A program made the position numbers and the translations under genes. Source: Persicimonas caeni (GTDB lineage: Bacteria > Myxococcota_A > Bradymonadia > Bradymonadales > Bradymonadaceae). Taken from it: a DNA stretch of 64,000 nt. Below the pieces are notes generated by a model. The model had not been told where the DNA came from, made no database searches, and saw nothing but the letters and a program-made list of their open reading frames with translations. Location: contig NZ_CP041186.1 in assembly GCF_006517175.1 (NCBI RefSeq), forward strand, positions 2,507,001 through 2,571,000, written 5' to 3'. How positions within the stretch are numbered: the stretch's first letter is position 1; the number at the start of each line of letters is the position of its first letter. Below are positions 50,829 to 61,904 of this stretch, piece by piece.

Positions 50829-52721
50829 TCAGGTCAACGGCAGGCGCACGAAGAAGGTCGTCCCCTCGCCGAGCGCGGTCTCGAATGAGATGTCGCCGTC
50901 GTGCATCTCGACGAGCTTTCTCGACAGGGCCAGACCCAGGCCGGTGCCCTGGTAACTGCGCTCCATGGGAGTGTGCGCCTGGGTGAATTTGTCGAAGACG
51001 TAGGGTTGGAACTCCTCGGCGATCCCCTCGCCGTAATCGCGCACCTGGATCTCGGCCTGGCCCTCGTCGCGCACCAGGTTGATCTCGACGCGGCCACCCG
51101 GCTTGGAAAACTTGGCCGCGTTGGAGATGAGGTTGGTCAGCACCTGCACGATGCGCCGCCTGTCGACGCGCGTGCACAGCGGCTCCTCGGGCAGGCCCAA
51201 CGCATACGACAAGCTGCGTCCGAAGAAGAGCGCTTGATTCTCGGCGATGGAGTCATCGATCGCCTCGCGCAGGTCGCACGGCCTGCGCTCGAGCTCGATG
51301 CCCTCCTCGCTGGTGAGCCGGCGCAGGTCGAGCAGGTTATTGACCACCTCGAGCAGACGGTGGGTATTCGAATGCGCCAGCTCGACCATGCGGCGAAGGC
51401 GCGGCTGCTCGTCGGCGTCGATCTCGCGCTTCATCACCTCCAGCAGCCCGTCGAGCGGCGTCAGCGGGGTGCGCAGCTCGTGGCTGACCAGCCCCAAGAA
51501 GGCGTCCTTGAGCCGGTCGACCTCCTCGCGGGTGCTCGTATCCTCGATGATGGCGACAAAGACCGGCTCGAGATCGAGCCCCGAGTACAGCAACTGCACC
51601 GACACCGGATACTTCGAGCCGTCGGATCGCTTGGCCGACGTGTCGAAGCGCACCACGTCGCGCCCCTCCTCGCGGACCTCGCACAGACGCTGCTCGAAGC
51701 GTCGTCGCGGCGAGGACGGGAGCACGTCGAGGATGCTCAACTCTTCGAGCTCGTCGGCCGAGTACTCCAGATTGTGGCGGCTGGCCTGGTTGGCTCGAGT
51801 GATCTGCAGGCTCTCCGCGTCGAAGACGAGCACCTCGGTCGACGAGTGCTCCAGGATGCGCCCCAGGCGACGATGCAGCGCCTCGACCCGGCGAAGCTCG
51901 GTGACATCTTGGACCGTGCCGCGCACCTTGTAGGGCGTACCGTCTTCGTCGCGCATCACCTCGATCTCGGCGTGGAGGATGCGCGGCTCCCCGGTCGGAA
52001 GCACAAAATATTGATTCATCGCATGCCTGTCGCCGCTCTCCAGAAGCCGCACCGCCGTGGCTTCGATTTCGGGGACCGATTCTTCGGGCAACAAACTCAA
52101 GAATTTGTCGTAGGTCAGCTCCATCGACTGCGGGGCGAGCCCGAAGATGCGGTAGCACTCGTCGGACCACTCGATCTCGTCGGTCTCCAAATCCCACTGC
52201 CAGTCGCCCACGTGGGCGATCCGCTGGGCGACGGCGAGCCGCTCGCGGTTTTCCTCGAGGCGAAGCACGGCCTCTTTACGCTCGGTAATGTCGATGAAGA
52301 CGCAGCGCAGCCGGTCGGGCTCGCCGTCGCACGGCACGTACGTGGCAATATCGCGCACCCAGCGCACCTCGCCGCCAGCTTCGAGCATGCGATACTCGAG
52401 CTGGTGCGAGCGCCCGTGACGGGTGTGCTCCAAGCAGGTGTCGACCACCCGCTCGCGGTCGTCGGGGTGCAAGAGCTCCTTCCACAGATTCGGCTCCTCG
52501 TAGACCTCGTCGACGGTGTAGCCGAGCATCTGCTCGATCTGGGGCGACACGTAGGTCGTGCTCAGCTCGGTGGCGTCGAACTCCCAGATGATGACATCGA
52601 GAGAGTTGACGATCGCCGCCAATCGCTCGCCGGGATGATCGCCGCCGGAGGTCTCGTGCGCCTCCGACGGAGGCCGCGGCGCCGAGTCCTCCGCCTCCTT
52701 GGGTCTGTGCGGTCGAGCCAT
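50829..52721 (-). CDS. Soluble sensor histidine kinase with three PAS domains
   Basis: 630 residues from the ATG at 52721 with AGGAGAGG upstream; the longer frame to 52922 has no protein-like sequence at its start. Three PAS/PAC units lie at about 35-150 (VNSLDVIIWEFDATELSTTY), 165-275 (AHVGDWQWDLETDEIEWSD) and 285-400 (EHSSTEVLVFDAESLQIT). HisKA has FLGLVSHELRTPLTPLDG, and HATPase has NLISNAAKFSKPG, DYGEGIAEEFQPYVFDKF and GTGLGLALSRKL. It is cytosolic and an orphan, with no response regulator beside it. Confidence 0.93.
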   Translation of the reverse strand: MARPHRPKEAEDSAPRPPSEAHETSGGDHPGERLAAIVNSLDVIIWEFDATELSTTYVSPQIEQMLGYTVDEVYEEPNLWKELLHPDDRERVVDTCLEHTRHGRSHQLEYRMLEAGGEVRWVRDIATYVPCDGEPDRLRCVFIDITERKEAVLRLEENRERLAVAQRIAHVGDWQWDLETDEIEWSDECYRIFGLAPQSMELTYDKFLSLLPEESVPEIEATAVRLLESGDRHAMNQYFVLPTGEPRILHAEIEVMRDEDGTPYKVRGTVQDVTELRRVEALHRRLGRILEHSSTEVLVFDAESLQITRANQASRHNLEYSADELEELSILDVLPSSPRRRFEQRLCEVREEGRDVVRFDTSAKRSDGSKYPVSVQLLYSGLDLEPVFVAIIEDTSTREEVDRLKDAFLGLVSHELRTPLTPLDGLLEVMKREIDADEQPRLRRMVELAHSNTHRLLEVVNNLLDLRRLTSEEGIELERRPCDLREAIDDSIAENQALFFGRSLSYALGLPEEPLCTRVDRRRIVQVLTNLISNAAKFSKPGGRVEINLVRDEGQAEIQVRDYGEGIAEEFQPYVFDKFTQAHTPMERSYQGTGLGLALSRKLVEMHDGDISFETALGEGTTFFVRLPLT

Positions 52722-52940
52722 ATCGCCTCTCCTCGACAAAATCGGGCACTCCATCGTCCCTCTCCACATAAATCGTAGGGATATTGTGCGTGGCTTCCAC
52801 GCCGAAGTGAGGCTCCGGCAGGCCTGCACCGGATCTGCACAAATGATGTGCACCCTTTGCACCTCCCGGTCATCCCCGGCGCAAACGACTGTGGACAATC
52901 GAAAGTGTCGAATGGACGACACCGACTTCGGAGGTTCTCA

Positions 52941-53639
52941 ATGAAAACGCTGCTGGCTACTCTCGCGCTTCTCATCGCCCTGCTCCCCACCACCGCCGGC
53001 GCGCAGACTCCGGACGCCGATACGCGCCCCCACATGCGCACCGTCGAGCGCGCCGGCTGGACCATCGAGTACTCCTCGACCTGGTTCGAGGCGACCAAAG
53101 ACGGCCAGACCGTCTCGATGGACGACTTTCTGTACCGCGACTCGATGGACTGCATGGAGTGGACCGAGTCGGGCAAGCTGCTCTCGATCGTGGGCACGGT
53201 GGTCACCTTCGAATGGTCGATGTACGCCTACTGCGGCGGCGCCCACGGCTGGGCCGACACCAAATTCATCTCCATCGACCTGAGCCGGGCAGGCAAGGCC
53301 GTCACCCCGGCCGACCTCTTCGGCAAAAAGACCGTCCAAACCGCGCTCGAGCGTTCCCCCGAGTGGAAGCAATCGCGCAACGAGGGCGGCGTCTACCAAT
53401 GTGTGCTCCTGCACGAAGACAACACCATCGGCGGCCCCTTCGCCTTCCACCGCCTCGACGACAACGCCGTGGCGGTGCGCATCGGCGTCGGCGAGCACCT
53501 CTCGGAAGCGTGCCGCGGCACGTTGGTCGAGGTCGAGTTGTACCTGCCCGTACCCGACAAATTGGCCGCCGATTTGCGCCGGGCGGATGAGGAGGGGACC
53601 TTGATGGAAGATCTGTATGAGCCGGTGGAGGGGTGTTGA
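52941..53639 (+). CDS. Secreted DUF3298-like protein
   Basis: 232 residues with a cleavable signal peptide (MKTLLATLALLIALLPTTAG, cut near AGAQ) and RBS CGGAGG. The middle shows SMYAYCGGAHGWADTKFISIDL followed by AVTPADLFG, the pattern of DUF3298 domains (GGAH...fDl..G..l...dlF), found in anti-sigma RsiV and lysozyme-binding proteins. Cysteines may form disulfides (DCMEW, YCGGAH, YQCVLL, EACRG). It is periplasmic; the binding partner is unknown. It is divergent from the triple-PAS kinase gene, whose start lies 220 bp away. Confidence 0.8.
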   Translation: MKTLLATLALLIALLPTTAGAQTPDADTRPHMRTVERAGWTIEYSSTWFEATKDGQTVSMDDFLYRDSMDCMEWTESGKLLSIVGTVVTFEWSMYAYCGGAHGWADTKFISIDLSRAGKAVTPADLFGKKTVQTALERSPEWKQSRNEGGVYQCVLLHEDNTIGGPFAFHRLDDNAVAVRIGVGEHLSEACRGTLVEVELYLPVPDKLAADLRRADEEGTLMEDLYEPVEGC

Positions 53640-53645
53640 GGCCTC

Positions 53646-53894
53646 CCCCAAGCTACGGCGCATAAGGCGCGCCTTCGCATGGGGCTATCACTTCGGGGAT
53701 TTCGCGCTCCGCGCTCCTGGTGGCGTAGGTGTTGGGTTGGAGCAAGGCCTTCGCCATTTTAGAATGTCTGGGCAACGCGCATCGAATGCGACATGTGGTG
53801 GGTCGTGCCGGGCCGCCGGACTGCAAGCCCGGAGGGCGTCACCCGAACTGATAGCCCCCTGCGTAGGGAGCGCATAGCGCGACCGAAGCTGGGG
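53646..53894 (+). repeat. 250-bp interspersed repeat, family B, copy 2
   Basis: 249 bp with ends CCCCAAGCT and AGCTGGGG, inner GGGGCTATCA and TGATAGCCCC. Directly follows the DUF3298 gene. It aligns end to end with 56261-56510 (same strand) and the inverse of 37472-37721. Confidence 0.9.
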
Positions 53895-53983
53895 GACTGG
53901 GGGATGGATGATTGAGTCGCGCCCGCGCAACGCGTACACTCCCAAAGGAATCACCCACCACGCCCACCTTTGGGGGATGTCGT

Positions 53984-56041
53984 ATGCGCACCCACGTCGT
54001 ACACCTCGCCACGATCTCGATGCTCGCCCTGCTCGTGGGTTGCAGCGACGACGCGCAGCCGAATCAGACCGACGCCGATGGCGGCGATACCTGGGAGGTC
54101 GACGGCGCGCTCGACGCCTCCGACACCGCCGACGCGCCCGCCGACGCCGATCCGTCCGACGCGCCTGACGTGACCGATGCCGAGGCCGACGCCGATACCG
54201 ACGCCGACACCGACCAATGCGGCGACGATCCGACCGCCGACTGCGACTATGACGGGTTGCTCGACTGCGAGGAGGAGCTTCTCGGCACCGAGGTCTGCAA
54301 CCCCGACACCGACCTCGACGGGTTGACCGACCTGCAGGAGCGCCTGCGGGGGACCGACCCGAACGACCCGGACACCGACGACGACGGCCTCGACGATGGC
54401 TTCGAGGTCGATATCGGCCTCGATCCCACGAAGCCGGATACCTTCGGTGACGGCACCATCGACTCCGATCGATGGGTCGCCACGGCCTGCGAATCACCGC
54501 AGTCCGAGCCGCTCGCCGTCTACGTCTCGCAGCCGGTCACGAGTGACGACCCCGACGTCGACGGCCGCAACTTCGGCGATTGGCGGCTCGCGCTGCCGCC
54601 CGCCGTCTCCGAGTTCGCCGACCTGAGCATCGACGGCCTCGAGGTCGACGCCAACGGCCTGCCCGTCAACCGCAAGGACGCCGCGGTCTACGCCTCCCAA
54701 CACGTGGCCGGCTTCTTGCTGTCGTACACCCCGAGCGCCTCGTCGCCCGACCCGTCGGCCACCGTCGACGGCTTTCGTACGGCCCTGGCCGGGCTGGGGA
54801 CGCTCGACGACGCGCAAATCGGCACGAGCTTCCGAACGCACGACCACCAACTCGCCAGCATCGGACGCTTCCGGCTCTCGTCGACCGCGCCGCGCTCGAC
54901 AGACGCGTTTCGCAACGACGTGCTCTTCGCGCTCGCCCCGTTCGGCGTGGACGAGGTCAGCGGGCTGCCGCAGGCTGCCAGCGGCCAGCATACCGCGTTC
55001 GACGTCCAGATCGCCGCCATCGAGCGCGAGCACCATTCGGGCGAGCACCAGACGCTGGTGACCGCGGCGGTGGCGCCCTCCTCGCTCTACGACGCCGAGG
55101 CGCGAGTGCGCCGGCGCATGAAGGACCTGACCGACGCGACGGGCGTGGCCGAGATTACCGACGGCCGATCCACCCGCTGCTGGCTATTTGCGCCGCGCGA
55201 GCGGCCGCAGACCGACTTCTACTGGGTCGTCGATCACAGCAGCTCGATGGACGACGATTACGCCCAACTGCGCACCAGCGCCGAGAAGCTCTTCGACGAC
55301 CTCGCCCACGTCGACATCGACTACCGCATGGGCGTGACCACCATGGAAGGCGCTCGCGGAGGTCGCCTGACGAACGCGGGCTGGACGACCGACGAGGCCT
55401 CCTTTCTGGCCGCGCTCGACTCCGTAACCGTCGCACCGTCGGCCGAACCGAGCCGCGGGCTCGAAGCCGCCCGCGAAGGCCTCGAGTTCATGAACGGCCA
55501 AGCAAGCTCGCCGCCCCCGCCGGACGAGAAACTGCGCCCCGACGCCCAAGTCGTGACAATCTTCGCCACCGACAACGAGGCGTACACCTTCGAGCAGACC
55601 GACCTCGACAGCACCGCCGGCCAACAGGCGTTGAGTGACTACGAAGACTTCTTCCGCTCGACCTCCTACGTCTATGCGCTCGTCGGCGACGGCAGCCAAT
55701 GCGGCGCGGCCGACGGCGCCTCCTACCGCCGACTCTCCCAGGCCACCGGCGGCGCGCACCACTCGCTCTGCAGCACCCCCAACTTTTTGGGCGAACTCAT
55801 CGTCGACGCCGCCGGAGGTCGAGAGGTCTTCCGGCTGCCCAACACCCCAATCTCGAGCAGCTTGAGGGTCTACGTCGACGGCCGCTGGGTCCCCCGAAGC
55901 CGCCAGGACGGCTTCGAGTACTTCCCGTCGAGCAACGCCATCGCCTTCTTCGGCGAGTACGTCCCCGAGATCAAAGAGAGCGGTGAGCCGGAATTCGTAG
56001 CGGTGCACTACGACCATTTCAGGGATCGCACCCACCCCTGA
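53984..56041 (+). CDS. Lipoprotein with calcium-binding TSP3-like repeats and a VWA domain
   Basis: 685 residues from the ATG at 53984 (GGGGGAT upstream). Lipobox LVGC (Cys20) is followed by an Asp/Ala linker of about 60 residues. Residues about 85-150 are thrombospondin type 3-like calcium loops ([20 protein letters not shown], then [18 protein letters not shown]). A von Willebrand A domain starts near residue 405 with the MIDAS motif DHSSSMDD and later FATDNEAY. Such lipoproteins are surface anchored and bind proteins or matrix in a metal-dependent way. The gene lies between two family B repeat blocks. Confidence 0.88.
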   Translation: MRTHVVHLATISMLALLVGCSDDAQPNQTDADGGDTWEVDGALDASDTADAPADADPSDAPDVTDAEADADTDADTDQCGDDPTADCDYDGLLDCEEELLGTEVCNPDTDLDGLTDLQERLRGTDPNDPDTDDDGLDDGFEVDIGLDPTKPDTFGDGTIDSDRWVATACESPQSEPLAVYVSQPVTSDDPDVDGRNFGDWRLALPPAVSEFADLSIDGLEVDANGLPVNRKDAAVYASQHVAGFLLSYTPSASSPDPSATVDGFRTALAGLGTLDDAQIGTSFRTHDHQLASIGRFRLSSTAPRSTDAFRNDVLFALAPFGVDEVSGLPQAASGQHTAFDVQIAAIEREHHSGEHQTLVTAAVAPSSLYDAEARVRRRMKDLTDATGVAEITDGRSTRCWLFAPRERPQTDFYWVVDHSSSMDDDYAQLRTSAEKLFDDLAHVDIDYRMGVTTMEGARGGRLTNAGWTTDEASFLAALDSVTVAPSAEPSRGLEAAREGLEFMNGQASSPPPPDEKLRPDAQVVTIFATDNEAYTFEQTDLDSTAGQQALSDYEDFFRSTSYVYALVGDGSQCGAADGASYRRLSQATGGAHHSLCSTPNFLGELIVDAAGGREVFRLPNTPISSSLRVYVDGRWVPRSRQDGFEYFPSSNAIAFFGEYVPEIKESGEPEFVAVHYDHFRDRTHP

Positions 56042-56050
56042 CGACACGAG

Positions 56051-56510
56051 CCCCAAGCTACGGCGCGTAAGGCGCGCCTTCGCATGGGGCTATCAATTCG
56101 GGGCTTTCGCGCTCCGCGCTCGTGGTGGCGTAGGGATTGGGTTCGCGACGTCTATCCCCAAGCTTTGGCGCGAACGGCGCGCCTTCGCATGGGGCTATCA
56201 ATTCGGGGCTTTCGCGCTCCGCGCTCCTGGTGGCGCATGTTTTGGGTTCGCGACGTCTATCCCCAAGCTTCGGCGCATAAGGCGCGCCTTCGCATGGGGC
56301 TATCAATTCGGGGCTTTCGCGCTCCGCGCTCCTGGTGGCGTAGGTGTTGGGTTGGAGCAAGGCCTTCGCCATTCGGAACGTCTGGGCAACGCGCATCTAA
56401 TACGACATGTGGTGGATCGTGCAGGGCCCACGAAAAGCGAGCCCGGAGGGCGTTACCCGAATTGATAGCCCCCTGCGTAGGGAGCGCGTAGCGCGACCGA
56501 AGCAGGGGGG
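56051..56510 (+). repeat. Family B repeat block: two truncated 105-bp units plus one full 250-bp copy
   Basis: CCCCAAGCT starts at 56051, 56156 and 56261, an exact 105-bp period. The first two units hold only the left part of the element; the third (56261-56510) is complete with the right end TGATAGCCCC. The truncated units end in GGGTTCGCGACGTCTAT, a sequence not found in the full copies. Confidence 0.9.
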
Positions 56511-56523
56511 AAGGCGTCGCGAA

Positions 56524-57795
56524 TCAGAAAAACACCCGCAACTGCGTAAACACAAACCCCCCGTACGTCCCATACTCGCTATTGACGTCCGCCCCGCCCC
56601 CGAACAGGTCGACCTCGGGGTCCTCGCCGAACCCTTGAAACGCGCCGACGTTGATGTCGGCCTCGTCGGACAAGATGTAGCGAAAGTTGGGGGCCACGAT
56701 GAACGACGGGTCGCCCACGTTCGAGATGACGCTCAGCGACAGGTTCGTGCGCTCGAAGCCCGAGTACGACAGCAGCCCGCCCACGTAGTGGCGGCCCAGA
56801 AAATACGACTCGCCGCGGGTGAACACGTCGCTCTGGAGTTGCGCGAGGTAGCCGTCGGGGGAGTCGGCGCCGGCGCCGTTGAAGTGGTATTCGAGGGAGA
56901 GCTGCATGTCGGCGGCGATATAGTCGCCGCCTACGGTCACGCGCGGCAGGTCGAAGTCGCCTTCGTCGATGTCGTAGGGCTCGGCGGCCTCGAGGCGGCC
57001 GCGGAAGTGGTCTTTGGTCGCCGAGATGCCGGCCATGACGATGAGCTCGTTCCAGAATTTTCCGCCGGCGACGAAGACGTCGCCGAAGTCGAGGGTCTTG
57101 CCCCAGCGCGCGCCGCCCGACAGGTCCTCGAGGCTCCCCTTGTCGGCGACGATGAAGTCGAGCTCGGTCGAGAAGTCGGGGTAGGCGAGCACGCGCACCG
57201 CGTCGGTGCCGCGCTTTTGAGTCTGGTCGAGCTCGAAGGGGCTGAACCGGGTCCACAGGTCGGCGACCGGAAAGATCATCGCCCGGCCCCAGGTGATGCC
57301 CTGGCGGCCCACGGTGATGTCGGCGGCGTCGGTGTAGACGGTGACCGCGGCGCGGTCGATGTCGTGGTCGAGCAAGAGCCCGGCGTCGTCGCGATCCTCG
57401 ATGAGGCCGTCCTCACCGATGAGGCTCGTCGACAGGTCGAGGGTGCGGTCGGGCTGGGCGGTCGCGCCCAGGCCGACGACGTTGCCGGTGCCCAGCGCGC
57501 CCTGCCCGCTCATCGTCTGGAAGAAGAGGCGGTTGTGCACCTCGAAGTGCACCTTGTCGGTGAGCTGGCCCGACCACTCCAAGCGGATGACCTCGGAGTT
57601 GAGCCCGCTCGAATCGTCGAACGGCTCGGGCAGGTCGTAGGTGCGGTATTGCACCCCGGAGACCGACTGCACGTAGCCGCCCAGCTCCAAAAAACTCGTG
57701 TCCTCGTCGGCGTCGCCCACCACCGGGATGCGCGCGAACGCTGCGGCCGGCGACGCCAACAAGAGCGAGACAATCAACAACTGTAGATACTTCAT
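56524..57795 (-). CDS. Outer-membrane beta-barrel protein of the lipid-trafficking cluster
   Basis: 423 residues from the ATG at 57795, with signal peptide MKYLQLLIVSLLLASPAAAF. The body is a run of amphipathic strands (LELGGYVQSVSGVQYRTYDL, AAVTVYTDAADITVGRQGIT, VHFEVHNRLFFQ) and the last residues are LRVFF, ending in the aromatic residue of the Bam signal. GRQGITWGRAMIFPVADLWT resembles DUF1302-like barrels. It follows the ATPase gene by 32 bp on the same strand and is the last gene of the operon. It probably passes or accepts material at the outer membrane. Confidence 0.82.
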   Translation of the reverse strand: MKYLQLLIVSLLLASPAAAFARIPVVGDADEDTSFLELGGYVQSVSGVQYRTYDLPEPFDDSSGLNSEVIRLEWSGQLTDKVHFEVHNRLFFQTMSGQGALGTGNVVGLGATAQPDRTLDLSTSLIGEDGLIEDRDDAGLLLDHDIDRAAVTVYTDAADITVGRQGITWGRAMIFPVADLWTRFSPFELDQTQKRGTDAVRVLAYPDFSTELDFIVADKGSLEDLSGGARWGKTLDFGDVFVAGGKFWNELIVMAGISATKDHFRGRLEAAEPYDIDEGDFDLPRVTVGGDYIAADMQLSLEYHFNGAGADSPDGYLAQLQSDVFTRGESYFLGRHYVGGLLSYSGFERTNLSLSVISNVGDPSFIVAPNFRYILSDEADINVGAFQGFGEDPEVDLFGGGADVNSEYGTYGGFVFTQLRVFF

Positions 57796-57827
57796 AGTCG
57801 CTACTTCATGCCCTCGAGGGGCCACCT

Positions 57828-58543
<716 letters not shown>

Positions 58544-58547
<4 letters not shown>

Positions 58548-59770
58548 TCGTAGAACCTCATTGCTTCTGCCGGGGCCATTTGCGAGGCGCGCCAGGCGGG
58601 ATAGGCCGCGCTGAGCATCACGGAGAGGAACACCGTGGCGGTCGCGCCGAGCCACTTAACGGGGTTGATTTCGCTGCGCATGATCATGTCGCTCATATTG
58701 ACGCCGGCGAGCTCCATGTCGACGCCGTACATCTCGGCCGTGTTGATGCCGACGTCGGCGATATACAGGTGGATGCCCAGCCCGATGCCAAAGCCGATGG
58801 CGATCGAGATGGTCGCCATCAGGGCGGTCTCCCAGAAGATCAGCTTACCCACCCGCCCCGGCGTCATGCCGATGGCGTTGAGCAGGCCGAACTCGCGCAC
58901 GCGCTCCATGACCGCCATCAAAAACGTGTTGGCGATGGCGAAGACGACCACGATGAAGACCACGATCATGTAGATGTAGCCGAAGGCCTCATCCATCTGG
59001 ATAAAGCCGACCATCTCGGGGACGGCCTCCTGCCAGGTGAGCACCTCCAAGCCCCGGCCCTCGAGGGCGGTCTTGGCGCGCTCGGCGACCTGTTCGTGAG
59101 CCACCGCCTCGTCGGTGAGCAGGCCGAATTGGGTCAGCTGGCCCTCCATGCTCACCGCCTTCTGGGCGGCCGCCAGGGTCGTGTAGGCCATGCTCTCCCC
59201 CATGCCCGCCGCGTCGAGGATGCCGTCGAGGCGAAAGAGGGCTCGCGTCACCTCGCCGTCGGGCGTCGAGGCGGTCAAGACGACCTTGTCGCCGCGCTCG
59301 AGGCCGAGTTTGTCGACGAGCTTCTCGCTCAGCACGATGGGATGGTCGAATTCGTCGGAGAAGAACTCGCCGCTGTCGAGGTCCTCGGTGAGGTCGGCGA
59401 GCTTCGCCTCCTGGTCGAGGTCGACGCCCATCAGGCGCACCGGCTCGTTGCCGCGTGAGCTCGTGGCCAGGCCGTTGATGACCACGCGCGGGATGACCGC
59501 GTCGATGCCTGCGACCCCTTCTAGCGCCTTTTGCGCGGCCTGGGGTCGTTCGATGACGATGTCACTCGACTGGGTCTCCCACCAGCCGTCGCCGTGCACG
59601 AGCACTTCGCCACCTGCGCCCTCGGCGGCGGCGTCGAGCATCTTGGTGTAGGTGTCCTCGCTGATGCCCATCGACACCAGCATCAGCGCGTAGCTCAGGA
59701 TGATCGCCGAGCAGATGATCAGGGTACGGGGGCGATTGCGCCACAAGTTGCGCCAGGCTAATTTCAGCAT
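58544..59770 (-). CDS. FtsX/LolC-like permease, second of pair
   Basis: 408 residues from the ATG at 59770 (GGAGGA upstream). There is one N-terminal span (RTLIICSAIILSYALMLVSM), a periplasmic domain of about 230 residues and three C-terminal spans, the FtsX/MacB topology. The C-terminal part has MERVREFGLLNAIGMTPGRV, the cytosolic coupling helix of the family. It differs in sequence from the upstream permease, so the two probably form a heterodimer like LolC/LolE. The start is one base after the upstream stop. Confidence 0.9.
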
Positions 59771-59771
59771 T

Positions 59772-61037
59772 TTAGTTCCTCCCCGCGATGGCCGAGGTGA
59801 TATCGATCCCGATGGCCTTGGCCGCCGGCCACAGCCCACACAGAATCGCCACGCCGAGCATGACGAGCAGCGGCTCGAGCACGATCTCGGCGTTCAATCC
59901 GAAGTAGAGGCGCTCGGAGAACGAGATCCCCATCCAGGTAAAGTCGGTGTTGGTGGCAAAGGCGGTCATGTCGAGCCCGTTGACGGCGTGGTGCCAGGCC
60001 AGCCCACCGCCCAGGGCGGTGCCGACGAGCGCGCCGACGAAGCTCAACAGGAGCGTCTCGGCCAGAATCACCATGAACAGGCGCCGGGGCGTCACCCCGA
60101 TGGCCATCATCACGCCGAATTCGCGGCGCCGCTCCAGCGCGCTCATGCGCTGGGTGTTCAAAAGCCCCAGGCTGGCGAGCAGGTAGAGGATGAAGAACAT
60201 CGCAATATTGCTGGCGTCGCTCAGCTCGAGCATCTGGGCGATCTGGGGGCGCGCCTGTTGCCAGGAGCGCACGACCAGGTCGTGTTCGTCGGTGTCGTAC
60301 GCGTCGATTTTGGGGGCCATCTGGGCGACGACCCCCTCGGCCTCGGCCGGGTTGTCGGTCTTGACCACGATCTCGTGGACCTGCCCGTCGAGCGCGCCCA
60401 CGTATTGGGCGTCCTCCAGGTGGACGTAGGCCGCCTGGCGGTCGACCATGGAGTTGCCGGTCTTGACGACGCCGACCACCTTCAAAAGATCGTTGCCCAG
60501 CGAGCCGTCGGAGGCCTCCAAAAAGACGACCAGCTCGGCGCCCAGATCGACCTCGAGTTGGCGGGCCAGCCCCTCGCCCAAGACCACCTCGCGCGGAGCG
60601 GGCGGCGGCTCGGGGTCGTCACTGAGCCACTCACCTTTGACGACGGCGTCGGTGATGGGCGTGGCGGCCGCCTCAGCCTGCGCGTCGACGCCCAGAAGCT
60701 TCGAGACCTGCGAGCGCTGCTCGTTGCCGATCAGCCCGTACAGGTTGATGCGCGGGGCGGCGGCGCGCACGCCTTCGGTCTGCTCGACCTCTTCGAGCAT
60801 GCCCTCTTCGAGGGCGAACGCCTCGTAGATCGACGGCTCGTCGACGTAGGCCTTGCGCTGGATGAGCGCCTGGCCGGTGTCGAGCGCGGTCGCTCCGCGC
60901 ACCATCGCCCCGAAGAAGCCCTCCATATAGGCCATCGTCCAGACCATCAGACCCACGGCGACGGCCACGCCCGCGGCGGTCAGAATGCTTCGCCAGCGGT
61001 TCCTGGCGAGGTTTCTCCAAGCTAATTTCGTAATCAT
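59772..61037 (-). CDS. FtsX/LolC-like permease, first of pair
   Basis: 421 residues. MITKLAWRNLARNRWRSILT is the typical N-terminal amphipathic start before the first span. A periplasmic domain (about 45-270), then three spans around SALERRREFGVMMAIGVTPR and a last helix near LLVMLGVAILCGLWPAAKAI. With its partner it would form the membrane unit of a type VII-like ABC machine acting on periplasmic lipids, lipoproteins or peptides. It lies 39 bp downstream of the LolA-like gene in the same operon. Confidence 0.9.
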   Translation of the reverse strand: MITKLAWRNLARNRWRSILTAAGVAVAVGLMVWTMAYMEGFFGAMVRGATALDTGQALIQRKAYVDEPSIYEAFALEEGMLEEVEQTEGVRAAAPRINLYGLIGNEQRSQVSKLLGVDAQAEAAATPITDAVVKGEWLSDDPEPPPAPREVVLGEGLARQLEVDLGAELVVFLEASDGSLGNDLLKVVGVVKTGNSMVDRQAAYVHLEDAQYVGALDGQVHEIVVKTDNPAEAEGVVAQMAPKIDAYDTDEHDLVVRSWQQARPQIAQMLELSDASNIAMFFILYLLASLGLLNTQRMSALERRREFGVMMAIGVTPRRLFMVILAETLLLSFVGALVGTALGGGLAWHHAVNGLDMTAFATNTDFTWMGISFSERLYFGLNAEIVLEPLLVMLGVAILCGLWPAAKAIGIDITSAIAGRN

Positions 61038-61076
61038 GTCGGACTTCCTTAGCGCCTGCTGGCTGAGCGTCTTGGC

Positions 61077-61904
61077 TTAGCGGCGACGCGCCACGCGACG
61101 CAGCCCGCGCTTGGTGAACATGCCTTTGTCCACGTCGGCGCCGAACTCCATCTCCTTGTACTCCACGCGTGTCTTCTCGCCTTTGTCCTCACCAGTCTGG
61201 GGCAGAAGCTCCATGACGGTGGGGATTCTGCGCCCGCCGAGTTCCTTGATGTTCGAGAACTTCATGACACGCACGACCTTGCCGTCGTCGAAGTACGAGG
61301 CCTCGACGGGCAACCACTCGTCGGCGGTCATCAGGTACTCGATCTTCTCCCAGACCACCGGCGCGCCCTTTTTGGGGGTCAGCGTCTCCTTGAGGTAACG
61401 CGTGCCGTCGACGGTCGCCCACGACAGCTTCGTCTCGTAGTCCTCCTCGAAGCTCGTCTCGCGCATCAGGTCGTCGTTGGTGAAGTGGCTGCCCATCCAA
61501 CTGTCGCTCAAAAGGCCCGAGGGGATGCGGATGAGCCGGTCGGCGCGCGGGGCGTAGTTCCACAGGCCGTCGTCGTTTCGCAGCGTGGCCGTGCCCGCCT
61601 CGCGGGTGGGCTTGCGGATGACCATCAAGGCCTGATCGTCGCCGCGGGTCCACTGCTCGATCTGCAGGGTGCGCTTGCCGCGGTCGGTCACCACGGTCAT
61701 CTCGATGGTGCCGTGCGACGAATCGGCGCGGTACAGATCATCGAGCTTGTCAGTCACCTCCTCGACCGACGGCAGCTTTTGTTCCTTCGCCTTCTGCGCT
61801 TTGGCGGTTTTGGCTTTGTCGCCATCGTCTTGAGCCAGCGCCGGCGCACCCAGCGCCAGCATCAGGCCTACGAGCAACAGGCTTTTCAGTTTCATTCGTT
61901 TCAT
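61077..61904 (-). CDS. LolA-like outer membrane lipoprotein-sorting protein
   Basis: 275 residues from the ATG at 61904, which overlaps the tetR stop (ATGA) and has GGAGG upstream. A signal peptide (cut near ALAQ) is followed by a Lys/Ala linker. The domain SVEEVTDKLDDLYRADSSHG, MVIRKPTREAGTATLRNDDG, LWNYAPRADRLIRIP and FTNDDLMRETSFEEDYE matches the LolA/LppX-like fold of outer membrane lipoprotein-sorting proteins. In comparable clusters it partners with RND/MMPL or ABC exporters and an outer-membrane barrel. It probably carries lipid across the periplasm. Confidence 0.9.
   Translation of the reverse strand: MKRMKLKSLLLVGLMLALGAPALAQDDGDKAKTAKAQKAKEQKLPSVEEVTDKLDDLYRADSSHGTIEMTVVTDRGKRTLQIEQWTRGDDQALMVIRKPTREAGTATLRNDDGLWNYAPRADRLIRIPSGLLSDSWMGSHFTNDDLMRETSFEEDYETKLSWATVDGTRYLKETLTPKKGAPVVWEKIEYLMTADEWLPVEASYFDDGKVVRVMKFSNIKELGGRRIPTVMELLPQTGEDKGEKTRVEYKEMEFGADVDKGMFTKRGLRRVARRR

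Noticed and set aside
56058-56491. Repetitive short frames on both strands
   Set aside because: They translate the family B repeats; the amino-acid repeats follow the 105-bp period and have no protein character.
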